From ZC4RG29 sp964521255 (lineage in GTDB: Bacteria; Bacteroidota; Bacteroidia; Cytophagales; Cyclobacteriaceae), in the NCBI GenBank assembly GCA_964521255.1, contig CAZFRM010000003.1:261736-325735 (forward strand): DNA of 64,000 nucleotides, given 5' to 3'. The position numbers and the translations under genes were made by a program. Below are positions 18,212 through 25,734 of this stretch, piece by piece (the stretch's first letter is position 1; each line of letters begins with the position of its first letter). A model generated the notes under the pieces. The model worked only from the letters and a program-made list of their open reading frames with translations. It had not been told where the DNA came from and did not search any database.

Positions 18212-18228
18212 CCACTTTAAACCACTTT
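18202..18228 (-). promoter_or_regulatory. MraZ operator: three tandem AAAGTGG boxes
   Basis: On the minus strand AAAGTGG occurs three times with an exact 10-bp period (plus-strand CCACTTT at 18202-18208, 18212-18218 and 18222-18228). Known MraZ sites are direct repeats of a GTGG-containing word, also with about 10-bp period. The -33 TTG of the dcw promoter lies between two boxes, so bound MraZ would block RNA polymerase. Match and spacing are seen; repression is inferred. Confidence 0.8.
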
Positions 18229-18378
18229 TTAACATTTTTTGGGAAAATAGGACACTTTGGGCTGCAAAATGCCACAAAAGCCGGTTCAAACGACAAAAAG
18301 TGCCAGGCGATAATCTCCCTTTCTTTAAGTTTTTGGATGGTTAGAGCGTCATAACCATGCATTTCTGACAAAATAGTA

Positions 18379-18525
18379 GAGGTGTGTTCACCGGGATGAG
18401 GCGGTGGGAGAAAGTGGGAGGCTCATAACAGGTAGACGGTTTCTGATCGCGGGTCTACCGGGATGGTCAGCGTATTTCGCTGACAATAAGCAAGATGTAG
18501 AGTTTAAAATAGCCTGAAACACCTC
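18379..18525. other. Possible structured RNA or folded leader region
   Basis: Three nested or adjacent stems occur within 147 bases: an outer pair GAGGTGT (18379-18385) with ACACCTC (18519-18525), then GGTAGAC (18431-18437) with GTCTACC (18453-18459), and GTCAGCG (18466-18472) with CGCTGAC (18478-18484). There is no reading frame. It could be a small RNA of either strand or chance folding. The 639-base gap 18137-18775 otherwise holds the dcw promoter and operators and the antitoxin operator. Confidence 0.35.
18404..18420 (+). promoter_or_regulatory. Second MraZ-like box pair, opposite orientation
   Basis: GTGGGAG occurs at 18404-18410 and 18414-18420, again with a 10-bp period, reading on the plus strand. 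It resembles the TGGGN-N5 repeats known for E. coli MraZ. It lies about 180 bases upstream of the three boxes at the promoter and may be an auxiliary site. Confidence 0.4.
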
Positions 18526-18724
18526 AGCAGTATTAGGTGAAGAAGGTGAGTGAGAATATGAAGTCGTGAAGTGGAAGTACTCGCAATCAATTTGACTCTT
18601 GACAATTTGATCAATGCATTGAGTAGTTTGTAAAACCGTCTATACTTAATAATCAGATGCCTAATAATAGGGACTGAACTGGTTTCCATGTTTAATGCCC
18701 TAATACACACAACTATCATATGAA

Positions 18725-18775
18725 TTTGTGACAATTATATAGCATTTCATCACAAAAATTGATAAGATTTGTGAC
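18725..18775 (+). promoter_or_regulatory. Probable antitoxin autoregulation site
   Basis: The word TTTGTGAC occurs at 18725-18732 and 18768-18775, with an inverted copy missing one base (TCACAAA, 18750-18756) between them. The last copy ends directly at the antitoxin ATG. AbiEi antitoxins are known to repress their own promoters through inverted repeats. The repeat is seen; the role is inferred. Confidence 0.5.
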
Positions 18776-19411
18776 ATGGAGCGAAAAGTACTCACAGCGA
18801 GTAACAAGATTACTAACCGGCTTCAGCAAATGTTGCCGGGGACAATCTTCTTTATTCAGGATTTGCTGGAGGAAGGAAGCCCAGAAGCTATCCGACAACA
18901 GTTAACCCGATTAGTAAAGGCTCAAACGATCAAACGACTTTCACAGGGAATATACCTGGTTCCTAAAAAGCTTGGTGGCCATGGTTTTCTTCTTCCTAAT
19001 CCAGATGATATCGCCAATGCTATTGCAAGACGAGATAAATCCAGAATTATTCCTACAGGCGAAGTAGCTCTTTGGAAACTAGGGCTTTCTACGCAAGTAC
19101 CTCTAAATTATGTGTACTTAACGGATGGGCCATCAAGAGTAATCAAGATTGAGGAAAAGGAAGGTAAAACTAGTTACACGATTACATTCAAGCATGCATC
19201 GCCTAAAAACTTTGCATTGAAAGGCAAAATAACCAGCCAGGTCATTCCTGCTCTTAAAGCAATTGGGCAGAAAAACTTAACGGCAGAAATGTCGGAGAAA
19301 ATTGAATCGCTGATAATGCGTGAAAACCTTGATAACCTGAAACACGATATGTCGATTGCACCTGCATGGATTGCCAAACTGATTAGGGAATCCTTTAACA
19401 GCTATAAGTAG
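18776..19411 (+). CDS. AbiEi-type antitoxin (DUF6088 family)
   Basis: 211 residues. The N-terminal half is a winged-helix domain: KITNRLQQMLPGTIFFIQDL followed by SPEAIRQQLTRLVKAQTIKRL and the wing SQGIYLVPKK. This is the DUF6088/AbiEi layout that precedes AbiEii-type nucleotidyltransferase toxins. The C-terminal half (from about residue 80, GEVALWKLGLSTQVPLNYVY) is the antitoxin domain. Its stop is followed after one base by the toxin start, so the two are translated from one mRNA. In type IV systems the antitoxin does not bind the toxin but counters its effect and represses the operon. Repeats of TTTGTGAC upstream are the likely operator. Confidence 0.82.
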   Translation: MERKVLTASNKITNRLQQMLPGTIFFIQDLLEEGSPEAIRQQLTRLVKAQTIKRLSQGIYLVPKKLGGHGFLLPNPDDIANAIARRDKSRIIPTGEVALWKLGLSTQVPLNYVYLTDGPSRVIKIEEKEGKTSYTITFKHASPKNFALKGKITSQVIPALKAIGQKNLTAEMSEKIESLIMRENLDNLKHDMSIAPAWIAKLIRESFNSYK

Positions 19412-19412
19412 A

Positions 19413-20414
19413 ATGAAGGATTGGATAAACAGGAAAGAAAAAGACAGGCGCGACCTCCTTCAACTAATTGCTGGAAAGACAAATCTTCCGGATTTTATGA
19501 TTGAAAAGGATTGGTGGGTCACCGCTGCTCTTGAGGCGATTTTTACCTCTGACCTTCATTCACATTTTGTTTTTAAAGGCGGTACATCGCTGAGTAAATC
19601 GTGGAACTTATTACATCGATTTTCGGAAGACATTGATATTGTCATTGACAAATCGCTGTTTGGTGTTAGTGATGAGCAAGCATTAGGAAGATCTCAACGC
19701 GAGAAAATGCGTGATGCTGCGCATGCTTTTATAATGGAAATGGTTCAGCCAATGCTCTATGCCAGGTTTCTTGCGCTAGGCATCCCTGACAAACAATTCA
19801 AACTATACGCAGAAGAAAGCAAAAGCTCCGATCAGGATCCAACCGTTCTCCTACTTGACTACGCGTCATTAACACAAGTAACAAACGACTACACGAAAGC
19901 TCAGGTAAAAATCGAGATTGGCGTACGTGCGATGATGGAGCCGTATGAACCTCGCCCAGTGACTTCATTACTCTCGCAGCATTTGAATATAAATGAAAGT
20001 GTTAGTGTAAGTACCATTTTACCGCAACGCACATTTTGGGAGAAGGCATTTTTGCTTCATGAACTATTTCAGAAGCCTGTCGATAAGATGGATATCGCAC
20101 GAATGTCACGCCACTGGTATGACCTGCATTACTTAAACAATGCAGGTTTTGCTAAGAAAGCGATTCAGGACAAGGCACTGTATGATGCCATTCGCAACCA
20201 TCGAAAAGTCTTTACTAAAGTTCCCGGAGTTGACTATGACAGTTTATCACCTAAGGCGTTTGGATTACTTCCTCCGAACGAAAAGGAAACCGATTGGAAT
20301 AATGACTATAAAAAGATGATTGAGAGCTATATTTATAAAGAACCGCCAGAACTTGCTGCCTTGACTGGGACGATTAATAGACTGATGGAAGATTTTAAGA
20401 AATTGGAATATTGA
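19413..20414 (+). CDS. AbiEii/AbiGii-type nucleotidyltransferase toxin
   Basis: 333 residues. The nucleotidyltransferase core is clear: FKGGTSLSK at residues 54-62 and SEDIDIVID at 71-79 give the GS-x-DxD arrangement of the family, with IEKDWWVTAALEAIF before it. Conserved later segments are KIEIGVR, FWEKAFLLHELFQKP and ARMSRHWYDLHYL, which match AbiEii motifs including the catalytic Lys region. AbiEii toxins transfer nucleotides to tRNA or other targets and stop growth, often giving phage abortive infection. All key residues look intact, so the pair is probably active. It lies next to the dcw promoter region, an unusual but functionally unconnected place. Confidence 0.85.
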   Translation: MKDWINRKEKDRRDLLQLIAGKTNLPDFMIEKDWWVTAALEAIFTSDLHSHFVFKGGTSLSKSWNLLHRFSEDIDIVIDKSLFGVSDEQALGRSQREKMRDAAHAFIMEMVQPMLYARFLALGIPDKQFKLYAEESKSSDQDPTVLLLDYASLTQVTNDYTKAQVKIEIGVRAMMEPYEPRPVTSLLSQHLNINESVSVSTILPQRTFWEKAFLLHELFQKPVDKMDIARMSRHWYDLHYLNNAGFAKKAIQDKALYDAIRNHRKVFTKVPGVDYDSLSPKAFGLLPPNEKETDWNNDYKKMIESYIYKEPPELAALTGTINRLMEDFKKLEY

Positions 20415-20785
20415 TTTACACGCCTCAACAAATATCCTCCATCCTTTCGGAGATTGTGACACTTGATAGTCAAGATCCCAGCAAGGGCAAGAAAAAAAAA
20501 CTTGAATTTGATGTCTTTGTTTGCCAATCCTCTGTTCAGCTATTGGTGAGCCCCAACAGAAGCTTGGACTGTCTCAAGGCTGTCAAAGGGGCACGCTCAT
20601 CAATTAAAATTTGCCTTTTAACACGATAGCCACAGACGGAATTTACCGTCAAATGAAAGTGTTTATGTCTTAATTCTAAATCAAATTGTTGCATTTTTGT
20701 GTTTTCATTTCCCGCAGATTTCGCAGAAATACGCAGATTACTTCATTGATAATTTCTGCGACCGAAGCAGGAATAAAAAGATCAC
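20415..20785 (+). other. Gap after the toxin gene, possibly decayed coding DNA
   Basis: A TTG-started frame overlapping the toxin stop runs to 20629 and includes a run of nine A residues (near 20490). Its codon pattern is partly protein-like in more than one frame on both strands. I could not assign it to a family. It may be the remnant of a mobile element or a decayed gene. A palindromic repeat follows at 20723-20759. Confidence 0.3.
20723..20759. repeat. GCAGATTTCGCAGA-type palindromic repeat
   Basis: GCAGAAAT (20723-20730) pairs with ATTTCTGC (20752-20759). The flank has repeated CGCAGATT words (from 20714). Such CGCAGATTTCGCAGA elements are common between genes in Bacteroidota. Confidence 0.55.
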
Positions 20786-22039
20786 ATGAGAATATTAAAG
20801 AATATAGTATTAATTATCCTGATAGCAGGTTGTTCCAAAATTTCGAAACACCAGGAACTCAAGGAAGGTGTGTGGCGTGGTGTGCTTGATGTTCAGGGAC
20901 ATGATCTGGCATTTAACTTTGCCGTGAGAAAAGATTCTGCTAACAACTATAATGTATTCATTAAAAATGCATCTGAAAATCTTTTACTCGATGAAATATC
21001 TTTTGCTGATGATTCAGTCATCATGACGCTTCACATTTTCGACGCTGTGTTAAAAGCCAAGATCGACGGCGATAGTTTGAACGGATACTTTAGCAAAAAC
21101 TTTGTAAAGAATTATAAAATACCTTTCAAAGCAGCATATAATCAGGATTATCGTTTTACCGAAAACAATCAATCATCATCAAACACTTCTTTCGAAGGAA
21201 AGTATAGTGTCACTTTTATTAATGAGTCTGATACAACCCCTGCCATTGGACTAATTAATCACAAAGCCGGCAACATTGTTGAAGGAACCTTTATGACACC
21301 TACAGGGGATTATCGCTTCCTGGAAGGTAACGTGGCTGATAACAAACTCTACTTAAGTACATTTGATGGCAACTACGCCTACCTGTTCACTGCTGAAAAA
21401 ACAAGCGACTCAACTTTACGCGGTGACTATTGGTCCGGGCAAACGTGGTATCAATCATGGACTGCCACGCTAAATGAAAAAGCAACACTCCCTGACGTAG
21501 ATAAATTAACTTATCTTAAAGATGGTTATGAAAAAATTGATTTCAGTTTTCCGGATGTGAATGGAAACTTAATCAGTCCATCCGATGAGAAATACAAAAA
21601 TAAGGTAGTTATCCTTCAATTGTTTGGAACATGGTGCCCCAATTGTATGGATGAGACAAAATTTCTTGCACCCTGGTATAAAGAGAATAAAGATCGTGGA
21701 ATTGAAATCATCGGATTGGCGTATGAACAAAAACCGGAGTTTGAATATGCCAGTGAGCGTGTTAAAAAAATGATTGGTAAATTAAATGTTGAATATGATT
21801 TCGTAATTGGTGGTGTCCGGGATAAAGCTGAAGCGTCAAAGACATTGCCAATGCTAAACAAAGTGATAGCATTTCCTACAACCATATTCATAGGTAAAGA
21901 TGGAAAGGTAAAAAAGATCCATACAGGTTTTACAGGGCCTGGTACCGGAATTTATTATGAACAGTTCATAGAACGTTTTAATGAAACGGTAAATGAACTT
22001 TTAGCAGAAGATCTTGCTTTGGTAAGTGGTATCCGTTAG
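20786..22039 (+). CDS. TlpA-like thioredoxin-fold lipoprotein
   Basis: 417 residues. The signal peptide ends in the lipobox IAGC with Cys16, so it is membrane-anchored in the periplasm. Residues 25-230 form a beta-rich domain of the type found before Bacteroidota TlpA domains. From about 245 comes the thioredoxin fold (YEKIDFSFPDVNGNLISPS, then VVILQLFGTWCPNCMDE). The redox motif is WCPNC with Cys284 and Cys287. The cis-Pro segment is IAFPTTIFIGKDGKV. It should reduce or isomerise disulphides of exported proteins, or serve cytochrome c maturation. It is followed by mnmA in the same direction, separated by a palindromic repeat, so it may form its own unit. Confidence 0.85.
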   Translation: MRILKNIVLIILIAGCSKISKHQELKEGVWRGVLDVQGHDLAFNFAVRKDSANNYNVFIKNASENLLLDEISFADDSVIMTLHIFDAVLKAKIDGDSLNGYFSKNFVKNYKIPFKAAYNQDYRFTENNQSSSNTSFEGKYSVTFINESDTTPAIGLINHKAGNIVEGTFMTPTGDYRFLEGNVADNKLYLSTFDGNYAYLFTAEKTSDSTLRGDYWSGQTWYQSWTATLNEKATLPDVDKLTYLKDGYEKIDFSFPDVNGNLISPSDEKYKNKVVILQLFGTWCPNCMDETKFLAPWYKENKDRGIEIIGLAYEQKPEFEYASERVKKMIGKLNVEYDFVIGGVRDKAEASKTLPMLNKVIAFPTTIFIGKDGKVKKIHTGFTGPGTGIYYEQFIERFNETVNELLAEDLALVSGIR

Positions 22040-22047
22040 TGGATTTT

Positions 22048-22110
22048 CTTTGTGTCTTAGTGCCTTCGTGCAAGAAAAAAGTCAAGCCACAAAGGCACTG
22101 AGACACAAAG
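22048..22110. repeat. TTTGTGTCTTAGTGCCTT palindromic repeat
   Basis: A 23-base left arm (22048-22070, starting CTTTGTGTCTTAGTGCC) is matched by an inverted right arm at 22088-22110 with 21 of 23 bases complementary. It has no T tract. Related words occur at 39.9 kb and 63.4 kb. Confidence 0.75.
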
Positions 22111-22122
22111 GTCAAGGCAGTA

Positions 22123-23313
22123 ATGAGAAATGTAGTTATGAGAAAAAGAGTTGTCGTTGGTCTTTCAGGAGGTGTTGATTCGAGCGTGGCTGCTTACTTG
22201 TTAAAAGAGCAGGGCTACGAAGTGATCGGCATGTTCATGAAGAACTGGCATGACGACTCTGTAACGATCAGCAAAGAATGTCCCTGGCTTGATGATAGCA
22301 ATGATGCAATGATTGTAGCACAACATTTAGGCATACCTTTTCAAGCCATTGACCTTAGTGTTGAATACAAAGAAAGAATTGTTGATTACATGTTTGCGGA
22401 ATATCAACGCGGACGTACACCAAACCCCGACGTACTTTGCAATCGTGAAATCAAGTTTGATATTTTTTTGAATACTGCCTTAAAGCTTGGCGCTGATTAC
22501 GTTGCTACCGGGCATTATGTGAGAAAAGGTGAAACTGACGTGAACGGTAAAAAAATTTACCAATTGCTTGCCGGTAAAGATCCCAACAAAGATCAGAGCT
22601 ATTTTCTCTGCCAGCTTACACAAGCACAACTTTCAAAATCACTTTTCCCGGTAGGTGAATTACTGAAACCCGAAGTAAGGGCTATCGCAAAAAAAATTGG
22701 TTTAGTGACGGCAGATAAAAAAGATTCTCAAGGACTTTGCTTTGTTGGAAAAGTTCATCTTCCGGAATTTTTGCAACAACGACTTGAACCTAAAAAAGGT
22801 ACGGTAGTTGAAATTCCGTCTGACTCACCTGCATTCAAAAATGGATTTGATCAAAATGATCTTGTAGGTCTCACTACACCGTATTCATTAGATCCTTCAC
22901 TGGGAAAAATTGCAGGTGAACATAATGGCGCTCACTACTATACTATTGGCCAGCGCAGAGGATTAAACATCGGTGGATATCCTGAACCTCTCTTTGTGAT
23001 TGGAACAGACACCGACAAAAATATTATCTACACCGGCATGGGTGAAGATCATCCCGGACTCTACCGAAGAGGATTGTTTATTCCCAATGAAGATGTTCAT
23101 TGGATTCGAAATGATTTTTCTTTGAAGACCGGTGAATCAAAAACCTATCAAGCTCGCATTCGGTATCGTCAACCTCTGGAAGATTGTACACTCTACAAAA
23201 AAGATGACGGGCTATATATCATTTTCGATAAACCACAACGCGGTGTAACTCCCGGACAATTTGCTGCGTGGTATGATGGCGAGGAATTGGTGGGATCTGG
23301 AGTGATTAGTTGA
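22123..23313 (+). CDS. mnmA: tRNA-specific 2-thiouridylase MnmA
   Basis: 396 residues from 22123; a second ATG at 22138 is an equally possible start. The enzyme thiolates U34 of tRNA Lys, Glu and Gln with sulphur from a relay. The PP-loop is VVVGLSGGVDSSVAAYLL. Catalytic Cys106 sits in PDVLCNREIKFD and Cys206 in DSQGLCFVGK, and KDQSYFLCQL is the conserved tRNA-binding segment. The C-terminal beta-barrel ends with DKPQRGVTPGQFAAWYDGEE. Length and motifs are normal. It is convergent with tamL. Confidence 0.96.
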   Translation: MRNVVMRKRVVVGLSGGVDSSVAAYLLKEQGYEVIGMFMKNWHDDSVTISKECPWLDDSNDAMIVAQHLGIPFQAIDLSVEYKERIVDYMFAEYQRGRTPNPDVLCNREIKFDIFLNTALKLGADYVATGHYVRKGETDVNGKKIYQLLAGKDPNKDQSYFLCQLTQAQLSKSLFPVGELLKPEVRAIAKKIGLVTADKKDSQGLCFVGKVHLPEFLQQRLEPKKGTVVEIPSDSPAFKNGFDQNDLVGLTTPYSLDPSLGKIAGEHNGAHYYTIGQRRGLNIGGYPEPLFVIGTDTDKNIIYTGMGEDHPGLYRRGLFIPNEDVHWIRNDFSLKTGESKTYQARIRYRQPLEDCTLYKKDDGLYIIFDKPQRGVTPGQFAAWYDGEELVGSGVIS

Positions 23314-23355
23314 GGATTGTCGTCGTGCACGATTAACCGTTAATATTAACTTCAC

Positions 23356-25734
23356 TCAGAAAGGATATCCAATGGCAATATTCAAAATCAAATTTTCCTT
23401 TCTCCAATTCTTGCTTCCAAAATCAATTTCATCAAACACCCAACGGTCGCCATCTGGCAGGTAAGGTTTGCGAATGGGAAAAGCAAAATCAAACCGGAGA
23501 ATAAAAAAATTAAAGTCGAGACGAAAGCCCAACCCTGTACCCACAGCAAGTTCTTTGAGGAATGTGTCTTCGTTGAAGGTCGCGCCTGGTCTTGGGTCCT
23601 CGCTCTTGCTCCACAACCAGATATTCCCGGCATCAACAAACAGAGCGCCTTTAAGGTATCTAAAAATATCGTAGCGAAATTCAACGTTACCTTCCAGTTT
23701 AATATCAGCACGCTGATCGACAAAGTAATCGTCATCGTAATTAGGATCGTCGTAAACATTGTAAGTACCCGGACCGATAGATCGGGCTGGGAATGCTCTG
23801 ATACTGCTGGATCCTCCGCTTGAAAATTGCTTTACATAAGGTAGCGTGATTGAATTTCCATAGGGATAACCCGATCCGAAAGCTATTCTCGTTACCAGTT
23901 TATTCCGTCTGCTCATCTGCCAATTATACCTGAAATCAATGTCGCCCATTACGAATTGTGAATAAGGTTGTCCTAAAAAACTATAAGGAGGACCCTCTTC
24001 AGAACTTGTATTTTTATTTATCAAATGAAGAAGATTACCCGACATACTGAAATTAGCCTTAAAATAAAAAGTGGATTTGGAAATCCCTGCATCGCTAAAG
24101 GTTTGAGTCTCCTGTTCCTTTAACTGTGTATTCAATGTAAAGGAATAGCGCATACCCGCAATAAACTGATTTTGAAACGAATTTTTCAAGGTAGGATTAT
24201 CATCCAGCAACTCCTGAAAGTCCGCCGTTACATCGCTTACTCTTACATAGCTGATATCAATCGGAAAAAACTCATGGCTCTTCGTAGTTGTCTCACGCCA
24301 GATGTAACCGAACCCAACATTGAAAGAATTCATCTGGAAATAACCTATACGGCGTTGAAAGTCCATTCCCGCTTTGATATTGGTTCGAGGCAAATATTTA
24401 TTTGAGTACCTGTAAATATTCACAGGCAGAATCATCCTTGGAATCGAAAGGCTTGCTTCTGTGGAAAATTGTATAGCGTTAATAGGTGTCGTTTGCTTAT
24501 TGCTGATCTGCCATTCATACGATCCATTGATCGTCCATTCAAATCGTTCTGCGCCTCGCATAAAATTTCTATTGGTAAACGTAATACCAACCCCGGGCCC
24601 CACAAAGTTATTCGACTTCGAGACCATTTGCGTTTCAAAGCGCAACGATTTTTTCAATGCCGGTGTAAGAAAAATATCCGTATTTAGTCCGTCCAATGAA
24701 TCAGAAGACTCTTTGTATTTAATGTTAACAAACTTGAATGTACCCAATCCCATCAAATGACTGATCGTATAATTGTGATTGTCCCGACGGTATAACGAGT
24801 CTTTCTTTAGATTAACAACATTGGCAATAATTTTTGGACGGTACGTTTCATTTGTGCTTGAGTAGTGATATCCTCCTACTTCAACAACTTTAGCTTCGTC
24901 ACGAGTAGAGTCACTATGCAAATAATAATCATTAATAATATTGATGTCCTTCAACACATATTTTCGCTTAGCCTTTTCTGGTGTTTCAGGCAGTAGGGTT
25001 AGCGTAAGATCAACTTTACGATTCCCGACTGTGGTATCCGCTTCAAATAACAAGTACCGGTCATCAAAATAATAATATCCATGATTTTCAACGATGGCCT
25101 CTATCCTGGAGAGTTCTGATTTCAATCTTTGAAGATTGTAACGCCTGCCTGTTTTTATGAGCGACTCTTTTTTAATTTCTTCAATCAATGAAGTAAACAT
25201 GGTATCAGCAGGATATTCAATGGTCTGGATTCTAAAGGGAGGATATAAATCAATTGTATAGGTAACATGCCCTTTCTTTTTCTTTACCGATGAAGAAGAA
25301 CTTACCTGTGATTCGAAGAAGCCGCTATTAAACAAATTGCCTTGAAGAATATTCGCTGTCCTCTCAGGGTTAACATCTTTCATGAGTACAGGAGGTTCCC
25401 CCACTTTTTTCCTGATCCAACTTCGTAGTCCTTTCGGTTTTTTAGGTGTATCCATGGTGTAATAAATCCAGACCTCCGGACGCATACCTAAAAATTTGAA
25501 GTTAGGTTTGGGTTCAATCAACTCTTCAAGCTTGCTGCTGATATTCTTCTTTCCTCTGACTTTTCCGTGTGATTCGAAGTGAATACTTGAGCCGTCGTAA
25601 AAGGTTTCGTCATCCTTTAAAAATGAAGTGGCCGTACAGGAAAATAAAAAGCAACATGATATCAGCAACAGAAACAAACTGAAATTATTCCGGACAATAA
25701 TACGCTTATCAGAAACCTTAATCCTTTTTATCAT
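23356..25734 (-). CDS. tamL: Lipoprotein TamL, BamA/TamA-like outer-membrane protein
   Basis: 792 residues. Unlike TamA of proteobacteria, it begins with a lipoprotein signal ending LFSC (Cys33), the form known as TamL in Bacteroidota. POTRA-like repeats fill about residues 95-330 (for example ANILQGNLFNSGFFES and RIEAIVENHGYYYFDD). The 16-strand barrel of the Omp85 family occupies the C-terminal half. The family motif is near FSSGGSSSIRAFPARSIGPG. It ends in Phe (IAIGYPF), the usual outer-membrane assembly signal. The start overlaps tamB by 17 bases. Together they should insert or build outer-membrane and surface components. Confidence 0.88.
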   Translation of the reverse strand: MIKRIKVSDKRIIVRNNFSLFLLLISCCFLFSCTATSFLKDDETFYDGSSIHFESHGKVRGKKNISSKLEELIEPKPNFKFLGMRPEVWIYYTMDTPKKPKGLRSWIRKKVGEPPVLMKDVNPERTANILQGNLFNSGFFESQVSSSSSVKKKKGHVTYTIDLYPPFRIQTIEYPADTMFTSLIEEIKKESLIKTGRRYNLQRLKSELSRIEAIVENHGYYYFDDRYLLFEADTTVGNRKVDLTLTLLPETPEKAKRKYVLKDINIINDYYLHSDSTRDEAKVVEVGGYHYSSTNETYRPKIIANVVNLKKDSLYRRDNHNYTISHLMGLGTFKFVNIKYKESSDSLDGLNTDIFLTPALKKSLRFETQMVSKSNNFVGPGVGITFTNRNFMRGAERFEWTINGSYEWQISNKQTTPINAIQFSTEASLSIPRMILPVNIYRYSNKYLPRTNIKAGMDFQRRIGYFQMNSFNVGFGYIWRETTTKSHEFFPIDISYVRVSDVTADFQELLDDNPTLKNSFQNQFIAGMRYSFTLNTQLKEQETQTFSDAGISKSTFYFKANFSMSGNLLHLINKNTSSEEGPPYSFLGQPYSQFVMGDIDFRYNWQMSRRNKLVTRIAFGSGYPYGNSITLPYVKQFSSGGSSSIRAFPARSIGPGTYNVYDDPNYDDDYFVDQRADIKLEGNVEFRYDIFRYLKGALFVDAGNIWLWSKSEDPRPGATFNEDTFLKELAVGTGLGFRLDFNFFILRFDFAFPIRKPYLPDGDRWVFDEIDFGSKNWRKENLILNIAIGYPF

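Noticed and set aside
20411..20629. TTG-started 72-residue frame overlapping the toxin stop
   Set aside because: Not recognisable, weak start and a poly-A run; kept only as an unexplained region.
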